A stretch of DNA of 64,000 nucleotides from Glycocaulis sp051859565 (GCF_051859565.1 NZ_JBHYFK010000008.1:1-64000), one strand, 5' to 3'; positions 10,438 through 20,092 are shown, counted from the stretch's first letter. Numbers and translations are program-made. Notes: generated by a model not told the origin, from the letters alone.

Positions 10438-11237
10438 GACAAGGCGCTGAGCAGCAGGTCATGGCTGCGGGCTTCCAGGCTGGAGCGGATCACCCGTTCG
10501 CAGGCCCGCGTGACGTGCTCGCACAGCGCTTGCCCCGTATCGCCTTCCAGACGCGCCACCAGCGCCAGCGCGGCCAGCAGATCGCCGGTGCCGTGCGGCA
10601 CGCCCTCCAGCCGGTCCACGCTGGCAGAACAGCTTGCCTTGCCGTCTGTCAGCAGAACCGCCAGCCGGTCTGTCCCCTCCGGCACGGAGGTGACGAGGAC
10701 GGGTTTTGCAAGCGTGCTTGAGGCGGTTCTGGCCGAGGCCGTATCCGTCACTGGCTGTCCGGTCAGGAAGGCCAGCTCGAACGCGTTGGGCGTGATGAGG
10801 TCAGCCAGCGGGACCAGCCGCGCGGCAATAGCCTCTGCCGTTTCGCGCTTCACATAGAGCCCGCCGGCCGTGCCATCGGCGACGCCGTCGCCGCAGATCG
10901 GGTCCACCAGCACGAAAATGCCGGGGTTTGCCGCTTTGGCAGTCTCTATGAAGGCGGCGGCCGCGCGCACCTGCTCTGCGCTGGCAAAATAGCCGGTCAG
11001 TATGGCGCTGCTGCGGATGTGGGCGCCATGGGCTAGCAGGCCGTCAAGCGCGCCAGCAAAGACCGTATCCGGCACGGCACCGCCGCCGGGCGCGCCGAGG
11101 CCCGGATGGCGGCCGAAAATGACGGTCGGCACGTGTTCGGGTGTGTACCCGGCGCCTGTCAAAACGGCCGCGCTGACGCCGCCGCCAACACGGCTGCCCG
11201 CTACCAGCGAGCTCAAGATGATGACACTGCGATCCAA
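10434..11237 (-). CDS. pdxY: Pyridoxal kinase PdxY
   Basis: 267 residues, ribokinase fold. It phosphorylates pyridoxal to PLP in the salvage pathway. The anion-hole/catalytic motif GTGD sits in GVPHGTGDLLAAL near residue 222, and the N-terminal substrate part (SLVAGSRVGGGVSAAV) fits the PdxK/PdxY group. The gene lies nine bases after a lipoprotein gene and overlaps DUF429. PLP produced here would serve enzymes such as TrpB elsewhere in the window, although no direct link is implied. Confidence 0.9.
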   Translation of the reverse strand: MDRSVIILSSLVAGSRVGGGVSAAVLTGAGYTPEHVPTVIFGRHPGLGAPGGGAVPDTVFAGALDGLLAHGAHIRSSAILTGYFASAEQVRAAAAFIETAKAANPGIFVLVDPICGDGVADGTAGGLYVKRETAEAIAARLVPLADLITPNAFELAFLTGQPVTDTASARTASSTLAKPVLVTSVPEGTDRLAVLLTDGKASCSASVDRLEGVPHGTGDLLAALALVARLEGDTGQALCEHVTRACERVIRSSLEARSHDLLLSALS

Positions 11238-11246
11238 GGGGGTGTC

Positions 11247-12791
11247 TTAGTCCTGTCCGGGCCGTTCCACGTCGACGGCGAGGCCGAGCCGGTCAATGTC
11301 GAACTCGCCGGACGGGCTGACCAGTGCAGTCAGCGGCACCGGCTCTGGCGGGTCAAGCCTGATGACCAGCGTGCCGCCATCGCGCACAAAGTCGGACAGA
11401 GGGCGGGCTATTGCATTGATGAAGGGCCGGGGGATCTCCGCTGGCAGGGCCGAGAGACCCAGCCCAATGAGGGCGGAGGCCTGTACGCGCATCTGCGCCG
11501 GGGTGACGCCGTTCATCAGGGCATAGGCGGAAAAGCTGCGGTCCAGCAGGGACTGGTCTTCCAGACGGATTTCGAGCTGGTGCAGGCGCAGGAGGCGTTC
11601 CAGCGCGGCCAGTGCTTCAGGGTCGGAGACCTCGCTATCGCGGGCAGCGGCGACAGCATCGCCATAGGCCTGTACGCCGGAAATCTGCTGCTGCGCCGAG
11701 AGCGTCAGCCCGTCCTCCCAGACAAAGCGGTTATTGTTCTGGGTCTGAAGCGTGTCGGTTGCCGGATCGTAGATCGTATCGGTCTCGAAACGCAGCACCA
11801 CCTCCTCATAGCCGAGAAAGCCCAGCATATTACGGATATGCGCGCCCGGATCGCTGCCACGCTCGGCAGAGAGACGTAAAGCCGGCATGCTTGCCAGCGT
11901 ACGCAGGCGTTCGCCTTCGGGGGTTACTTCAGCGCTGAAGCTGTCCATCTCATAGACCACGCCGCTGGCCACGCCCGACAGGCCCGTCATGTCGAGGCTG
12001 CGATAGTAATCGGCCGGATTGCCGGAAATGGCGGTCTGGAGAAGGGTCGCGGCCTCGTCATCAAACAGGGAGGCGAGGAAGCGCGCGCCAATTTCCTCCA
12101 TTTCAACGCTTTCAATCTCAAAGCGCGTGGCGGGACCATCAAAGCTGATGCTTTCAACGCGCGCCAGTTCCAGCCCGGTCTCGCCCAGACCGCGCAGGCT
12201 GACATTTGCGGCCTGCAGTGTGCCGTCTCCCTCCGGCAGGGACACAGACAGGCCTGCCAGGGACATTTCCCGGAAGCTGTAGGCGGCGAGGGTCCCGGTC
12301 AGATCAGGCAGATTCTCCGTGTCGCCGGTGAAGGAGGCCGCAATGGAGCGCGACAGGGCCGGGCCGGGCCGGTCGATGACAAGGCGCTCAAAGCGGGTTT
12401 CGCCGCCTTCCAGGTCTGTCAGCACGGCATTCTCCAGCGTCAGCCGGTCAAAGCGCACCACATCTTCTTCAAGGCGCGGCGCGGCAATCTCCATGATCTC
12501 CGCGCGAAGCCGGCTCTCAACCAGCGTGTCTTCTTCGTCTTCCCCGCCTTCTGTCTCCACTTGCGCCAGCAGCAGGGTGAAGCCCTCGAAGCGGAAGATG
12601 CCATTGGCAAATTCGCGGCTTTCCCAGTCCGCACGGCCCGGCTCTTCCAGCCCCAGTATGCGGGCTGCCTCGGCAGCGTCGCCAGACGTGACGCGCGTGG
12701 CGGGGGGCTCCCTGTCGTCACGCCGGTCACCGCACGCGGCGAGCAGCAGGACAGGCACACAAAGCAAAGGGAGGAGGCGCAATACGGACAT
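11247..12791 (-). CDS. Large lipoprotein of unknown function
   Basis: 514 residues with a signal peptide ending in the lipobox LAAC (C20), so it is lipid-anchored, most likely in the outer membrane or inner-membrane periplasmic face. The mature part is acidic and alternates short beta strands with repeating phrases such as FDRLTLENAVL, FREMSLAGLSV and FEIESVEMEEIG, suggesting a repetitive beta-rich fold somewhat like AsmA/DUF945-type envelope proteins. No catalytic motif is visible. It sits between a class A PBP gene and pdxY on the same strand, consistent with an envelope role. Confidence 0.75.
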   Translation of the reverse strand: MSVLRLLPLLCVPVLLLAACGDRRDDREPPATRVTSGDAAEAARILGLEEPGRADWESREFANGIFRFEGFTLLLAQVETEGGEDEEDTLVESRLRAEIMEIAAPRLEEDVVRFDRLTLENAVLTDLEGGETRFERLVIDRPGPALSRSIAASFTGDTENLPDLTGTLAAYSFREMSLAGLSVSLPEGDGTLQAANVSLRGLGETGLELARVESISFDGPATRFEIESVEMEEIGARFLASLFDDEAATLLQTAISGNPADYYRSLDMTGLSGVASGVVYEMDSFSAEVTPEGERLRTLASMPALRLSAERGSDPGAHIRNMLGFLGYEEVVLRFETDTIYDPATDTLQTQNNNRFVWEDGLTLSAQQQISGVQAYGDAVAAARDSEVSDPEALAALERLLRLHQLEIRLEDQSLLDRSFSAYALMNGVTPAQMRVQASALIGLGLSALPAEIPRPFINAIARPLSDFVRDGGTLVIRLDPPEPVPLTALVSPSGEFDIDRLGLAVDVERPGQD

Positions 12792-12863
12792 GGCAAGGAC
12801 TTTCAGGCTGGCAACGGGGCAGGGGCTGCAGCCTAGTGCCTCAATGGCGCCAGAGCTAGCCGC

Positions 12864-14867
12864 TCAGTCCCGTGGCAGGCGCGAGAGCAATCCGGCAATG
12901 GGATCGTCAGACGGCTCGCTGGCGGGCGGCGCAGGCGGGGGGCTTTCCTCATAGGCCGTGCTGACGAGGTTTTCATCCTCCAGCGCACTGAGAAGGCGGG
13001 CCAGCCTGTCCGGGTCGGTAGCCGGGGCCGGGGGCGTGCCCTCCGGCAGGGTAATGACCGGCGCAGCCGTCATCATGGCAGCGAAAATGCGCGCCGGGCC
13101 TGTGCCCCCTGACCCCGCCTCGGTAGAGCGGTTATCGTCATTGCCGGTCCAGACTACCGTCACAAGGCCATCGGCCCAGCCGGCAAACCAGGCATCGCGG
13201 AAACCGTTGGTGGTGCCGGTCTTGCCGCGCACCTCGCGGCCCTGAACAGCTGCCGAGCGGCCTGTGCCATAGCGTACGGTGGCGGCAAAGACCTGGTCCA
13301 TCTCGCGCACGACCCGGTCTGCCAGAACGACCGGCCCGGGCGATGTATCACGCGCCCAGAGGACATCCCCGGAGGGGGTTTCAAGCCGGGTGATGGCGTG
13401 GGCCTCCACCGCCCGTCCGCCATTCATGAACGGCACATAGGCGCGCGCCAGCTCCAGCGGTGTCACCTCATAGGCGCCGAGCGACAGCGAATGGGTGTTC
13501 TCCATCGGGCTCTCAATGCCAAGCCGCCGCGCGAGGCGCAGCGTATAGGCGCGCCCGGTAGCTTCAGCCAGCTGGACCGCGATGGAGTTGGACGAGCGGG
13601 CAAAGGCGCGCTCCAGCGTCATCTCGCCCTCATAGCGGTTCTCCCAGTTGGCCGGGGACCAGCTGCCATAGCTGACCGGCTCGTCCACCATGCGGTCAGC
13701 GGGAGACCATCCGGCCTCGAAGGCGGAGGCGTAGATGAAGGGCTTGAAGGCCGAACCTGGCTGGCGGCGGGCGGAAATGGCGCGGTTGAAGGGCGAGCGG
13801 GCATAGTCGGTACCGCCGCTCATGGCGGCGACACCGCCTGCGCCATCCAGCGTGATAATGGCGCCATTGGCAGCGCCGCGTGCAATGTCAGGATCGGCGA
13901 GACCGCGCGTCAGGGCGCTGTCGGCGGCGCGCTGGGCATCCACATCAAGCGTGGTGCGCACCACCACATCGCCCTCCCAGGAGGGGGCGTGCAAGGCGAG
14001 CAGGGTGCGCGCCTCGCTGGCGGCAAAATCGGCAAACCAGCCCGCGCCGGGGCTGGAAGAGCCGCGCGAGACACGGATCGGTGCAGAGGCGGCGGCGAGC
14101 CGTTCCTCCTCGGTGATCCGGCCGGTAGCCAGCATCAGATCAAGGACGACTGTCGCCCGTACGGCAGCGCGCGTGGTGTCGCTCGCCGGGGAATAGCGTG
14201 AGGGGGCTTTCAGGAGTCCGGCCAGAAGCGCTGCCTCGCCAATATCCAGCTCGTGCGGGCCGCGTCCGAAATAGCGCCGGGAGGCGTTTTCCGCGCCCCA
14301 TGCCCCGGCGCCGAAATAGACACGGTTCAGATAGAGGGCGAGTATCTCGTCCTTGGTGAAACGCGTTTCCAGCCAGAAGGCGAGCAGCATTTCCTGCGCC
14401 TTGCGCCGGAAGGTGCGGTCGGGTGTCAGAAACAAATTCTTCGCCAGCTGCTGGGTAATGGTCGAGCCGCCCTGCACCACGCGCCCGGCGCGCATATTTG
14501 CCAGCGCGGCGCGGGTGGTGCCGATCAGATCAATGCCGAAATGGTGATAGAAGCGCCGGTCCTCGACGGCCAGTACGGCGTCGACGAGATGTTCGGGCAG
14601 GTTGTCTGCGCTGATCGTTGTGCCAGCGCTGTCCCCGCGCCGGGCGATGACGCGGCCATGCCGGTCGAGAAATGTCATGGCGGTGCCCGCCGGCGCCGTG
14701 GCCAGCGAGGAGGTGTCGGGCAGGTCGCGCGCAAGGGCCACCAGATACATGGCCGACAGGAGAATCGCGACCGTTGCAAGTGCGGTGAGTGCGCGTGCCA
14801 CCACAAGCCAGCCCTTCGGGCGGCGCGGGCCGGTGCCGACGCGAACGCGGATGGAGGTGCGGGTCAC
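12864..14867 (-). CDS. Class A penicillin-binding protein (PBP1-type)
   Basis: 667-residue bifunctional peptidoglycan synthase. It has a short basic cytosolic tail, one membrane helix (about 23-46), and a GT51 glycosyltransferase domain with catalytic E102 in EDRRFYHHFG and the QQLAKNLFL block near 139. The transpeptidase domain has S372-A-F-K375, S425-S-N427 and K549-T-G. A proline-rich tail ends the protein. It is shorter than PBP1a of enterics, lacking the OB-like insert, and resembles PBP1C/2A-like class A enzymes; a symbol is therefore not assigned. Confidence 0.93.
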   Translation of the reverse strand: MTRTSIRVRVGTGPRRPKGWLVVARALTALATVAILLSAMYLVALARDLPDTSSLATAPAGTAMTFLDRHGRVIARRGDSAGTTISADNLPEHLVDAVLAVEDRRFYHHFGIDLIGTTRAALANMRAGRVVQGGSTITQQLAKNLFLTPDRTFRRKAQEMLLAFWLETRFTKDEILALYLNRVYFGAGAWGAENASRRYFGRGPHELDIGEAALLAGLLKAPSRYSPASDTTRAAVRATVVLDLMLATGRITEEERLAAASAPIRVSRGSSSPGAGWFADFAASEARTLLALHAPSWEGDVVVRTTLDVDAQRAADSALTRGLADPDIARGAANGAIITLDGAGGVAAMSGGTDYARSPFNRAISARRQPGSAFKPFIYASAFEAGWSPADRMVDEPVSYGSWSPANWENRYEGEMTLERAFARSSNSIAVQLAEATGRAYTLRLARRLGIESPMENTHSLSLGAYEVTPLELARAYVPFMNGGRAVEAHAITRLETPSGDVLWARDTSPGPVVLADRVVREMDQVFAATVRYGTGRSAAVQGREVRGKTGTTNGFRDAWFAGWADGLVTVVWTGNDDNRSTEAGSGGTGPARIFAAMMTAAPVITLPEGTPPAPATDPDRLARLLSALEDENLVSTAYEESPPPAPPASEPSDDPIAGLLSRLPRD

Positions 14868-15014
14868 GGTCTCTCACTGCCTTGATGACTGGGCGGCCAT
14901 CAGCTAACGCCAACAGCGTTAAGGCGCCGTGAACCGTAACAGGGCGTGCAAAAAACCTTGCCAGCCCGCCGGGCAGGGGTGATCATCCGCCCAGCCAGAG
15001 GGAGCCCGCTCATC

Positions 15015-15233
15015 ATGTCCTTGACGCCACGCTTACGGCGCTCAGCCCTGCTTGCGGGCTTTTGCACGACACTCGCCCTGCTGGCGGCGTGCGCCAACGT
15101 GCCGGGTGAAACCGTCTGCCCGGAGCGCGGGCAGAATACTGGCAGCTGGCCCTATTGCGCACCGTCTGACCCCGGTGGCGGGGGCGGCATAATGCGTGAC
15201 GACCGGATCAACCCGTCAGGCGGCCGCAACTAG
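15015..15233 (+). CDS. Small lipoprotein
   Basis: 72 residues from the ATG at 15015, chosen because it starts directly before a signal peptide with lipobox LAAC and has AGAGGGAG about ten bases upstream. The mature part is only about 45 residues, Pro/Gly-rich, with two cysteines (VCPERG, WPYCAP) that could form a disulfide. Nothing similar is recognised. It leads a plus-strand run of envelope genes that continues to 18635. Confidence 0.6.
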   Translation: MSLTPRLRRSALLAGFCTTLALLAACANVPGETVCPERGQNTGSWPYCAPSDPGGGGGIMRDDRINPSGGRN

Positions 15234-15268
15234 CCAGCGCCGTCTGCCTTTCTTGCGGGAACAGGGCC

Positions 15269-15505
15269 ATGGCGGCCATTCCTTACGAAGTGCAGATATT
15301 TGCCGTTGCGCTGGTGACCAGCCTGGTCATCGGCCTGCCGGTGCGCATCGCTGGCTGGCGCGCGAGCGTCATCGCGGTGCGCGGCGTCTGGCGGCTGACA
15401 CGGCGCTACCGGATCTGGATATTTCTGATCGCGCTTGCCGGCATGCTGGCCGGCCTGTGGAGCTTTGAGAGCATTCGCGGGCTGGTTTTTGGCTGGTGGA
15501 ACTAG
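15269..15505 (+). CDS. Small inner-membrane protein
   Basis: 78 residues with two membrane segments (about 8-24 and 48-66) joined by a short Arg-rich loop (RRYRIW). GGGAACAGGG in front of the ATG is an acceptable ribosome site. No domain recognised. It lies between two lipoprotein genes on the same strand and may belong with them. Confidence 0.55.
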   Translation: MAAIPYEVQIFAVALVTSLVIGLPVRIAGWRASVIAVRGVWRLTRRYRIWIFLIALAGMLAGLWSFESIRGLVFGWWN

Positions 15506-15621
15506 GTTTCACGCAAACTGGCAATGACCCCCTTCCCTTTGCCGGAATAAACTCGCAAACTGATCGCTCAGTGAAACGCGGGTACACGCGTATCGATGAC
15601 AGTCTGGGGAGGACTATTTTC

Positions 15622-16863
15622 ATGACAGCTATCTGGCGCGCCGGGCTGGCGGCTTTTTCCGCGCTGATCGTGCTGCAGGCCTGTGGCCAGCAGACCGGCC
15701 AGACACGCGATGTTTCAGACGCAGACCGTGAATACCAGCATGTGCTGATGGAGGCGCTGCTGGATGCCGCGCCCGGCAGCGTGATCGAGATACCGGCCGG
15801 TGTATTCGTTATCGAGCGAGGGCTTTCACTGGCCAATGTGGATGGCGTGACGATCCGTGGTGCGGGCATGGACGAGACGATCCTCTCCTTTGCCGAGCAG
15901 CGCGCGGGCGCGGAAGGCCTTCTTGTCACCAGCGCCAACAATTTCACCATTGAAGACCTCGCCATTGAGGACTCCATCGGCGATGCGCTGAAAATCACCG
16001 GCTCTGAAAATGTCATTATCCGCCGGGTACGCACCGAATGGACCCGGGGCGTCTCCACCGATAATGGCGCCTACGGCATCTATCCGGTTCTGACCACGAA
16101 TGTGCTGATCGAGGAATCGGTGGCGATTGGCGCGTCGGATGCGGGCATTTATGTCGGCCAGTCGGACAATATCGTCGTGCGCAATAACCGCGCCGAGTAC
16201 AATGTGGCGGGCATCGAGATCGAAAACTCGATGGACGCTGACGTGTACGGCAATGTGGCCACCAACAATACGGGCGGGATTCTGGTCTTCAACATGCCGA
16301 ACCTGCCGCGGCCCGGCCATGGCACGCGCGTGTTCGACAATGATGTCTACGAGAATAATACGCGCAATTTCGGCCATGCAGGTACGCCGGTCGCCAATGT
16401 ACCGGCGGGTACGGGCATTCTCGTCAACTCCAACGATGATGTGGAGATTTTCAACAACCGGGTGGCACGCAACCGCACGGCCAATGTGATTATCTCCTCG
16501 CTCCACTCGGCCGGGTTTTCAGAGCTGGGCGTAGAGAGCGATTTCGATCCCTATCCTGAGCGTATCCACATCCATGGGAATACGTTCGAGGGCGGCGGCA
16601 ATAATCCTGACGGGATGGATCTGCAGGCCCTGCGCATCGCCCTGTTTGGCCCGACGGGGCGCATTCCGGACGTGCTGTGGGACGGGTATGTGGACGAGGC
16701 CAAGATGGTGGACGGGTCATTGCCGGATGATCTGCGGCTGTGCGTCTCTGGCGCCGAAGTGCTCAATGCCGACGGCCCCGGCGGGTATGGCAATCCGCGC
16801 ATCGTGACGGCAGAGCATGCCTGCTCGCATCCGCCGCGCGCGGCGGTGGAACTGCCCTTCTAG
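15622..16863 (+). CDS. Parallel beta-helix lipoprotein (TIGR03805-type)
   Basis: 413 residues from the ATG at 15622, which follows GGGAGG and gives a signal peptide with lipobox LQAC (C21); an ATG 126 bases upstream in frame would bury the signal. The body is a right-handed beta-helix: many short turns such as NVIIRRVRTEW, NIVVRNNRAEYN, DADVYGNVATNN and DVEIFNNRVARN. This matches the exported beta-helix family that regularly occurs as a gene pair with a di-heme HNE_0200/SO_2930-type lipoprotein, exactly the next gene here (ten bases away). The pair's function is not known; polysaccharide or surface binding is a guess from the fold. Confidence 0.85.
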   Translation: MTAIWRAGLAAFSALIVLQACGQQTGQTRDVSDADREYQHVLMEALLDAAPGSVIEIPAGVFVIERGLSLANVDGVTIRGAGMDETILSFAEQRAGAEGLLVTSANNFTIEDLAIEDSIGDALKITGSENVIIRRVRTEWTRGVSTDNGAYGIYPVLTTNVLIEESVAIGASDAGIYVGQSDNIVVRNNRAEYNVAGIEIENSMDADVYGNVATNNTGGILVFNMPNLPRPGHGTRVFDNDVYENNTRNFGHAGTPVANVPAGTGILVNSNDDVEIFNNRVARNRTANVIISSLHSAGFSELGVESDFDPYPERIHIHGNTFEGGGNNPDGMDLQALRIALFGPTGRIPDVLWDGYVDEAKMVDGSLPDDLRLCVSGAEVLNADGPGGYGNPRIVTAEHACSHPPRAAVELPF

Positions 16864-16872
16864 GCCGGTTCC

Positions 16873-18054
16873 ATGACGCGCACGCTCACCCTTCTCGCGG
16901 CGGCCTTCCTGCTGGCCGCGTGCGGAAACGACGCCGCTGATCCGCCTGCGGCTGTGCCGGTGGATCTGGCGGCGTGGGAGGCCGATACGGTCTTTCATGC
17001 CAGCGGCAATCCGGCGCGGCTGGAGGACTGGGGCCAGTTCCGCATCGAGGGTGAGCGTCTGGTGCTGGCAGAAGGGGTTGTGCCCTACGGACTCAATACC
17101 GCGCTGTTCTCCGATTATGCGCTGAAGCTGCGCACGGTCTGGCTCCCCGAAGGGGCAGAGCCTGCGGCGTGGCATGATGAGGAGACGTTCGCGTTTCCCG
17201 TCGGCACGGTCATCACCAAGACCTTCTACTATCCGCGTGGCGGCGGGGCATTTGAAGCGGTGGCGCTGGAGCTGGACCCCAACGCCCATTTTGACGGGGC
17301 GGCGCTGGACCTTTCTGCCATACGGGTGATCGAGACGCGCATTCTGGTGCGGCGCGAGGAGGGCTGGGCGGCCATCCCCTATGCCTGGAACGAGGATCAG
17401 CGCTCCACGCGCCTTGCACGTGCCGGCGCCTTTGTCGATCTGACGCTGCTGGAGGCTGGCGGACGCTCGACTGCCCTTACCTACCAGATACCCGATGTGA
17501 ACCAGTGCGCGCAGTGCCATATCACCAATGCCAATGACGGTCAGGTGCGCCCTATCGGTCCGCGCGCCCGTCATCTCAATGGCGATTACCCTTACGCGCA
17601 CGGGAGCCAGAACCAGCTTGACCACTGGCGCGAGGCGGGGCTGCTGACTGGCGGGCCCGAAAGCCGTGCTGCACCGCGCAGCACTGTCTGGCATGGCGAG
17701 ACAACGCTGTCGGGCATGGCGCTGGAAAGCGCTGCGCGCGCCTATATCGACATTAATTGCGCACACTGCCATTCGCGCACGGGACATGCGCGCACCTCCG
17801 GGCTTTATCTGGAGCCGTCTGACCCGGTGGGTCCGGCCTTTGGCGTATGCAAACCGCCGATTGCCGCCGGGCGCGGGACCGGCAACCGGCTCTATTCCAT
17901 CGTGCCGGGCGACAGCCACGCCTCCATCTTCACTTTCCGCATGGAAACGACGCGGCCTGACGCCATGATGCCGGAGCTGGGCCGCAGCGTGGCGCATCGT
18001 GAAGGTCTGGCCCTTGTTGCGGCCTGGATCGATGCGATGGCGGGGGAATGCTAA
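16873..18054 (+). CDS. Di-heme c-type lipoprotein, HNE_0200/SO_2930 family
   Basis: 393 residues with a lipobox LAAC (C17) and two CXXCH heme sites, C212-H216 (QCAQCH) and C296-H300 (NCAHCH), so it should be a lipid-anchored di-heme protein exposed to the periplasm or surface. The N-terminal 200 residues are beta-rich with no heme site. It is the known partner of the beta-helix protein encoded ten bases upstream. Heme attachment would depend on the Ccm system, part of which is at 4199-7219. Electron-transfer partner and substrate are unknown. Confidence 0.87.
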   Translation: MTRTLTLLAAAFLLAACGNDAADPPAAVPVDLAAWEADTVFHASGNPARLEDWGQFRIEGERLVLAEGVVPYGLNTALFSDYALKLRTVWLPEGAEPAAWHDEETFAFPVGTVITKTFYYPRGGGAFEAVALELDPNAHFDGAALDLSAIRVIETRILVRREEGWAAIPYAWNEDQRSTRLARAGAFVDLTLLEAGGRSTALTYQIPDVNQCAQCHITNANDGQVRPIGPRARHLNGDYPYAHGSQNQLDHWREAGLLTGGPESRAAPRSTVWHGETTLSGMALESAARAYIDINCAHCHSRTGHARTSGLYLEPSDPVGPAFGVCKPPIAAGRGTGNRLYSIVPGDSHASIFTFRMETTRPDAMMPELGRSVAHREGLALVAAWIDAMAGEC

Positions 18055-18143
18055 ATTATCGCAGCAGTGCCAAGGCACGCTTGGCGAAGGCCGCTGGCTG
18101 AGGCATTGTCAGCGCCACCCGCGAACGGAGCCATAGCAGTCTC

Positions 18144-18635
18144 ATGAAACGCCTCGCCCTTGCTGCAACCATTTCCGGCCTAGCCATCAGCGCTTGCGCC
18201 ACGACCTCGCCCACCTGCCGTGAGGCGGACGCCGCTGAGCGCATGGCATTCGGCCAGATCGTTGCCGGTCATGCGGGTGGACTTGCCGACAGCCTGCCGC
18301 CTGAAAGCGCCGCGCTCGCCGAACGGCTGCGCGGTGAGGACCCGGCTCTGCGCCACCAGATTTTCGGCCAGCGCATGGGCGATTACTCAGTGCGCACCGT
18401 GCTGATGCAGCCGCCGCTTTGCGTATACGAGCAGAGCGTGTCGTCGACCGAGCGGATTTCCTATGTCTTCCCGAACGGACGCTTCCAGACCCTCAATCCG
18501 GAAGGTGTGACCGAGGCGAGGCTCGGCAGCCCCGCCCGCGATCATGCGCGCTGCCATTTCCGGCTGATTGACGGGCAGTGGCGCCTCACGGACGCCTGTA
18601 CGTCTACATTCCAGACGCCGGCCCCGGTGGGTTAG
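18144..18635 (+). CDS. Lipoprotein of unknown function
   Basis: 163 residues, signal peptide with lipobox ISAC (C18). The mature protein has two further cysteines toward the C-terminus (HARCHFRL and TDACTS), possibly bridged. No domain recognised. It follows the di-heme gene by 89 bases on the same strand, and its end overlaps the end of the convergent chemoreceptor gene by four bases. Confidence 0.65.
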   Translation: MKRLALAATISGLAISACATTSPTCREADAAERMAFGQIVAGHAGGLADSLPPESAALAERLRGEDPALRHQIFGQRMGDYSVRTVLMQPPLCVYEQSVSSTERISYVFPNGRFQTLNPEGVTEARLGSPARDHARCHFRLIDGQWRLTDACTSTFQTPAPVG

Positions 18636-20092
18636 GACGCCTGTCGCAGGGCGTCCCGGAACCCGGCCAGCTCACGGCCCAGCCGCTCTGCTGCCTCGTT
18701 CAGCGCTTTTGACGATCCGGCAAATCTGTCGGCGGCCTGATGGGTGCGCTCCGCGGCTGTGTTCACACCATCAATGCGCTCATTGATTGCGCTGGTGGAG
18801 GCGGCGGCCCGCTCGGCGAGCTGAGCAATCTCTCCGGTGGCGCCGGATTGCTCGCCGAATGCACCGCGCGCGCTGGCCGAGGTCGCGCGTACTTCCTCGA
18901 TGATGCCCGAAATACGCGAAAGCGCTTCGCCTGCGCCATTGGAGGCCTGACTGATGGCCTCTACGCGTGCCCGGATGTCGGCTGTTGCCTTCGAGGTCTG
19001 CTCGGCGAGCGCTTTCACCTCGCTGGCGACCACGGCAAACCCCTTGCCTGCCTCACCGGCGCGCGCGGCCTCGATCGTGGCGTTGAGGGCCAGAAGATTG
19101 GTTTGTTCTGCGATGTCTGCCACCAGACCGGCAATCGTCTCAACCTCGCGTCCGGCCTTGTCCAGATCGCGCATGGAGGTGCCGGCCTTGGCCGCTTCCT
19201 CGCTCGCCCGGGCGGATACGGTGTCGGAGTTTTCCATGATGCGGGATACCTCGCTGATCGAGGCGGCCAGCTCCTGCGCCGCTGCAGCAACGGCCTGGAA
19301 ATGGCCTGAAGTCTCTACTGACTTTCCTGCCGCATCGCGCGCGCCCTGCCGGGTCGAGCCTGCATCTGCGCGCAATGTGCCCGCGAGCGCCTCCATCTCG
19401 CCGGATACGGTGCGTAACTCGCCAAGCACATCTGCGACGCGCTGTTCGAACCCGTTCGCTACCCGGTTCACGGCGGCGCGGCTGGCCTCTATCGCTTCCG
19501 AGCGGTCCCGGTCCGCTTCCGCGAGCTGGCGCGCCTGAAGGTTGGCCGCTTCGGCTTCGGCGATTGCCATCCCGGCATTGTCGAGCGCGCTGGTGATACG
19601 CTGGCATAGCCAGACAAGGGCGCCGGTCTGCACAATCACCACAGTCGCATGTAGAATGACGCGGCCAAAATTCGCACCGTCGGGGAATACCGCCAGCGGC
19701 AGGGCGAAATTGAGCACCAGATGATGAAAGGCCGTTACTGCGGCAGCCGCCAGCACGGCACGCCAGTCGCACAGCAATGTGGCGATGGCCAGCACGGCGA
19801 AGAAGGCCATGTGCATGTCGAGCTGCATGGCGGTCCCTGACGCCATCCAGGTGAGCGCTGCGGGAAACCCGATCAGCCCCGCAGCAAGGGTGATGCGTGT
19901 GGAGGCAGCCTGCGGCGCGCTGCGCCATGCGGCAAAGCCGGCGGCCGCCACCAGTGCCAGAAAGATGACGCCGGGAATCAGCTTGTCAGGCGCAACAAGG
20001 GCTGCACTTAGTCCATAGACGCCGACGAATGACCCCAGAAGGATCAGCAATACGCGCTGGGACTGCTCTCTGACGGCATTGATACGGGTCAC
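18632..20092 (-). CDS. Methyl-accepting chemotaxis-type protein
   Basis: 486 residues from a GTG at 20092 that overlaps the stop of the upstream gene (GTGA) and has GGAGAG about eight bases before it; an ATG 39 bases upstream is the alternative. The first 160 residues are an integral-membrane sensor of about six helices with no large periplasmic loop, so it probably senses something within the membrane or inside the cell. The C-terminal signalling domain has the hairpin tip around IAEQTNLLALNATIEAARAG. There is no HAMP domain of normal form. CheA/CheW genes are not nearby. Confidence 0.88.
   Translation of the reverse strand: MTRINAVREQSQRVLLILLGSFVGVYGLSAALVAPDKLIPGVIFLALVAAAGFAAWRSAPQAASTRITLAAGLIGFPAALTWMASGTAMQLDMHMAFFAVLAIATLLCDWRAVLAAAAVTAFHHLVLNFALPLAVFPDGANFGRVILHATVVIVQTGALVWLCQRITSALDNAGMAIAEAEAANLQARQLAEADRDRSEAIEASRAAVNRVANGFEQRVADVLGELRTVSGEMEALAGTLRADAGSTRQGARDAAGKSVETSGHFQAVAAAAQELAASISEVSRIMENSDTVSARASEEAAKAGTSMRDLDKAGREVETIAGLVADIAEQTNLLALNATIEAARAGEAGKGFAVVASEVKALAEQTSKATADIRARVEAISQASNGAGEALSRISGIIEEVRATSASARGAFGEQSGATGEIAQLAERAAASTSAINERIDGVNTAAERTHQAADRFAGSSKALNEAAERLGRELAGFRDALRQAS

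Noticed and set aside
14915..14935. Possible CtrA half-site pair (TTAA-N7-TGAAC) between the PBP gene and the small lipoprotein gene
   Set aside because: One half deviates from the consensus and no second copy supports it; left out as a feature.
16717..18078. Minus-strand open frame (453 codons) opposite the di-heme lipoprotein gene
   Set aside because: The plus strand encodes two CXXCH sites and a lipobox in a conserved gene pair; the antisense frame has no recognisable feature.
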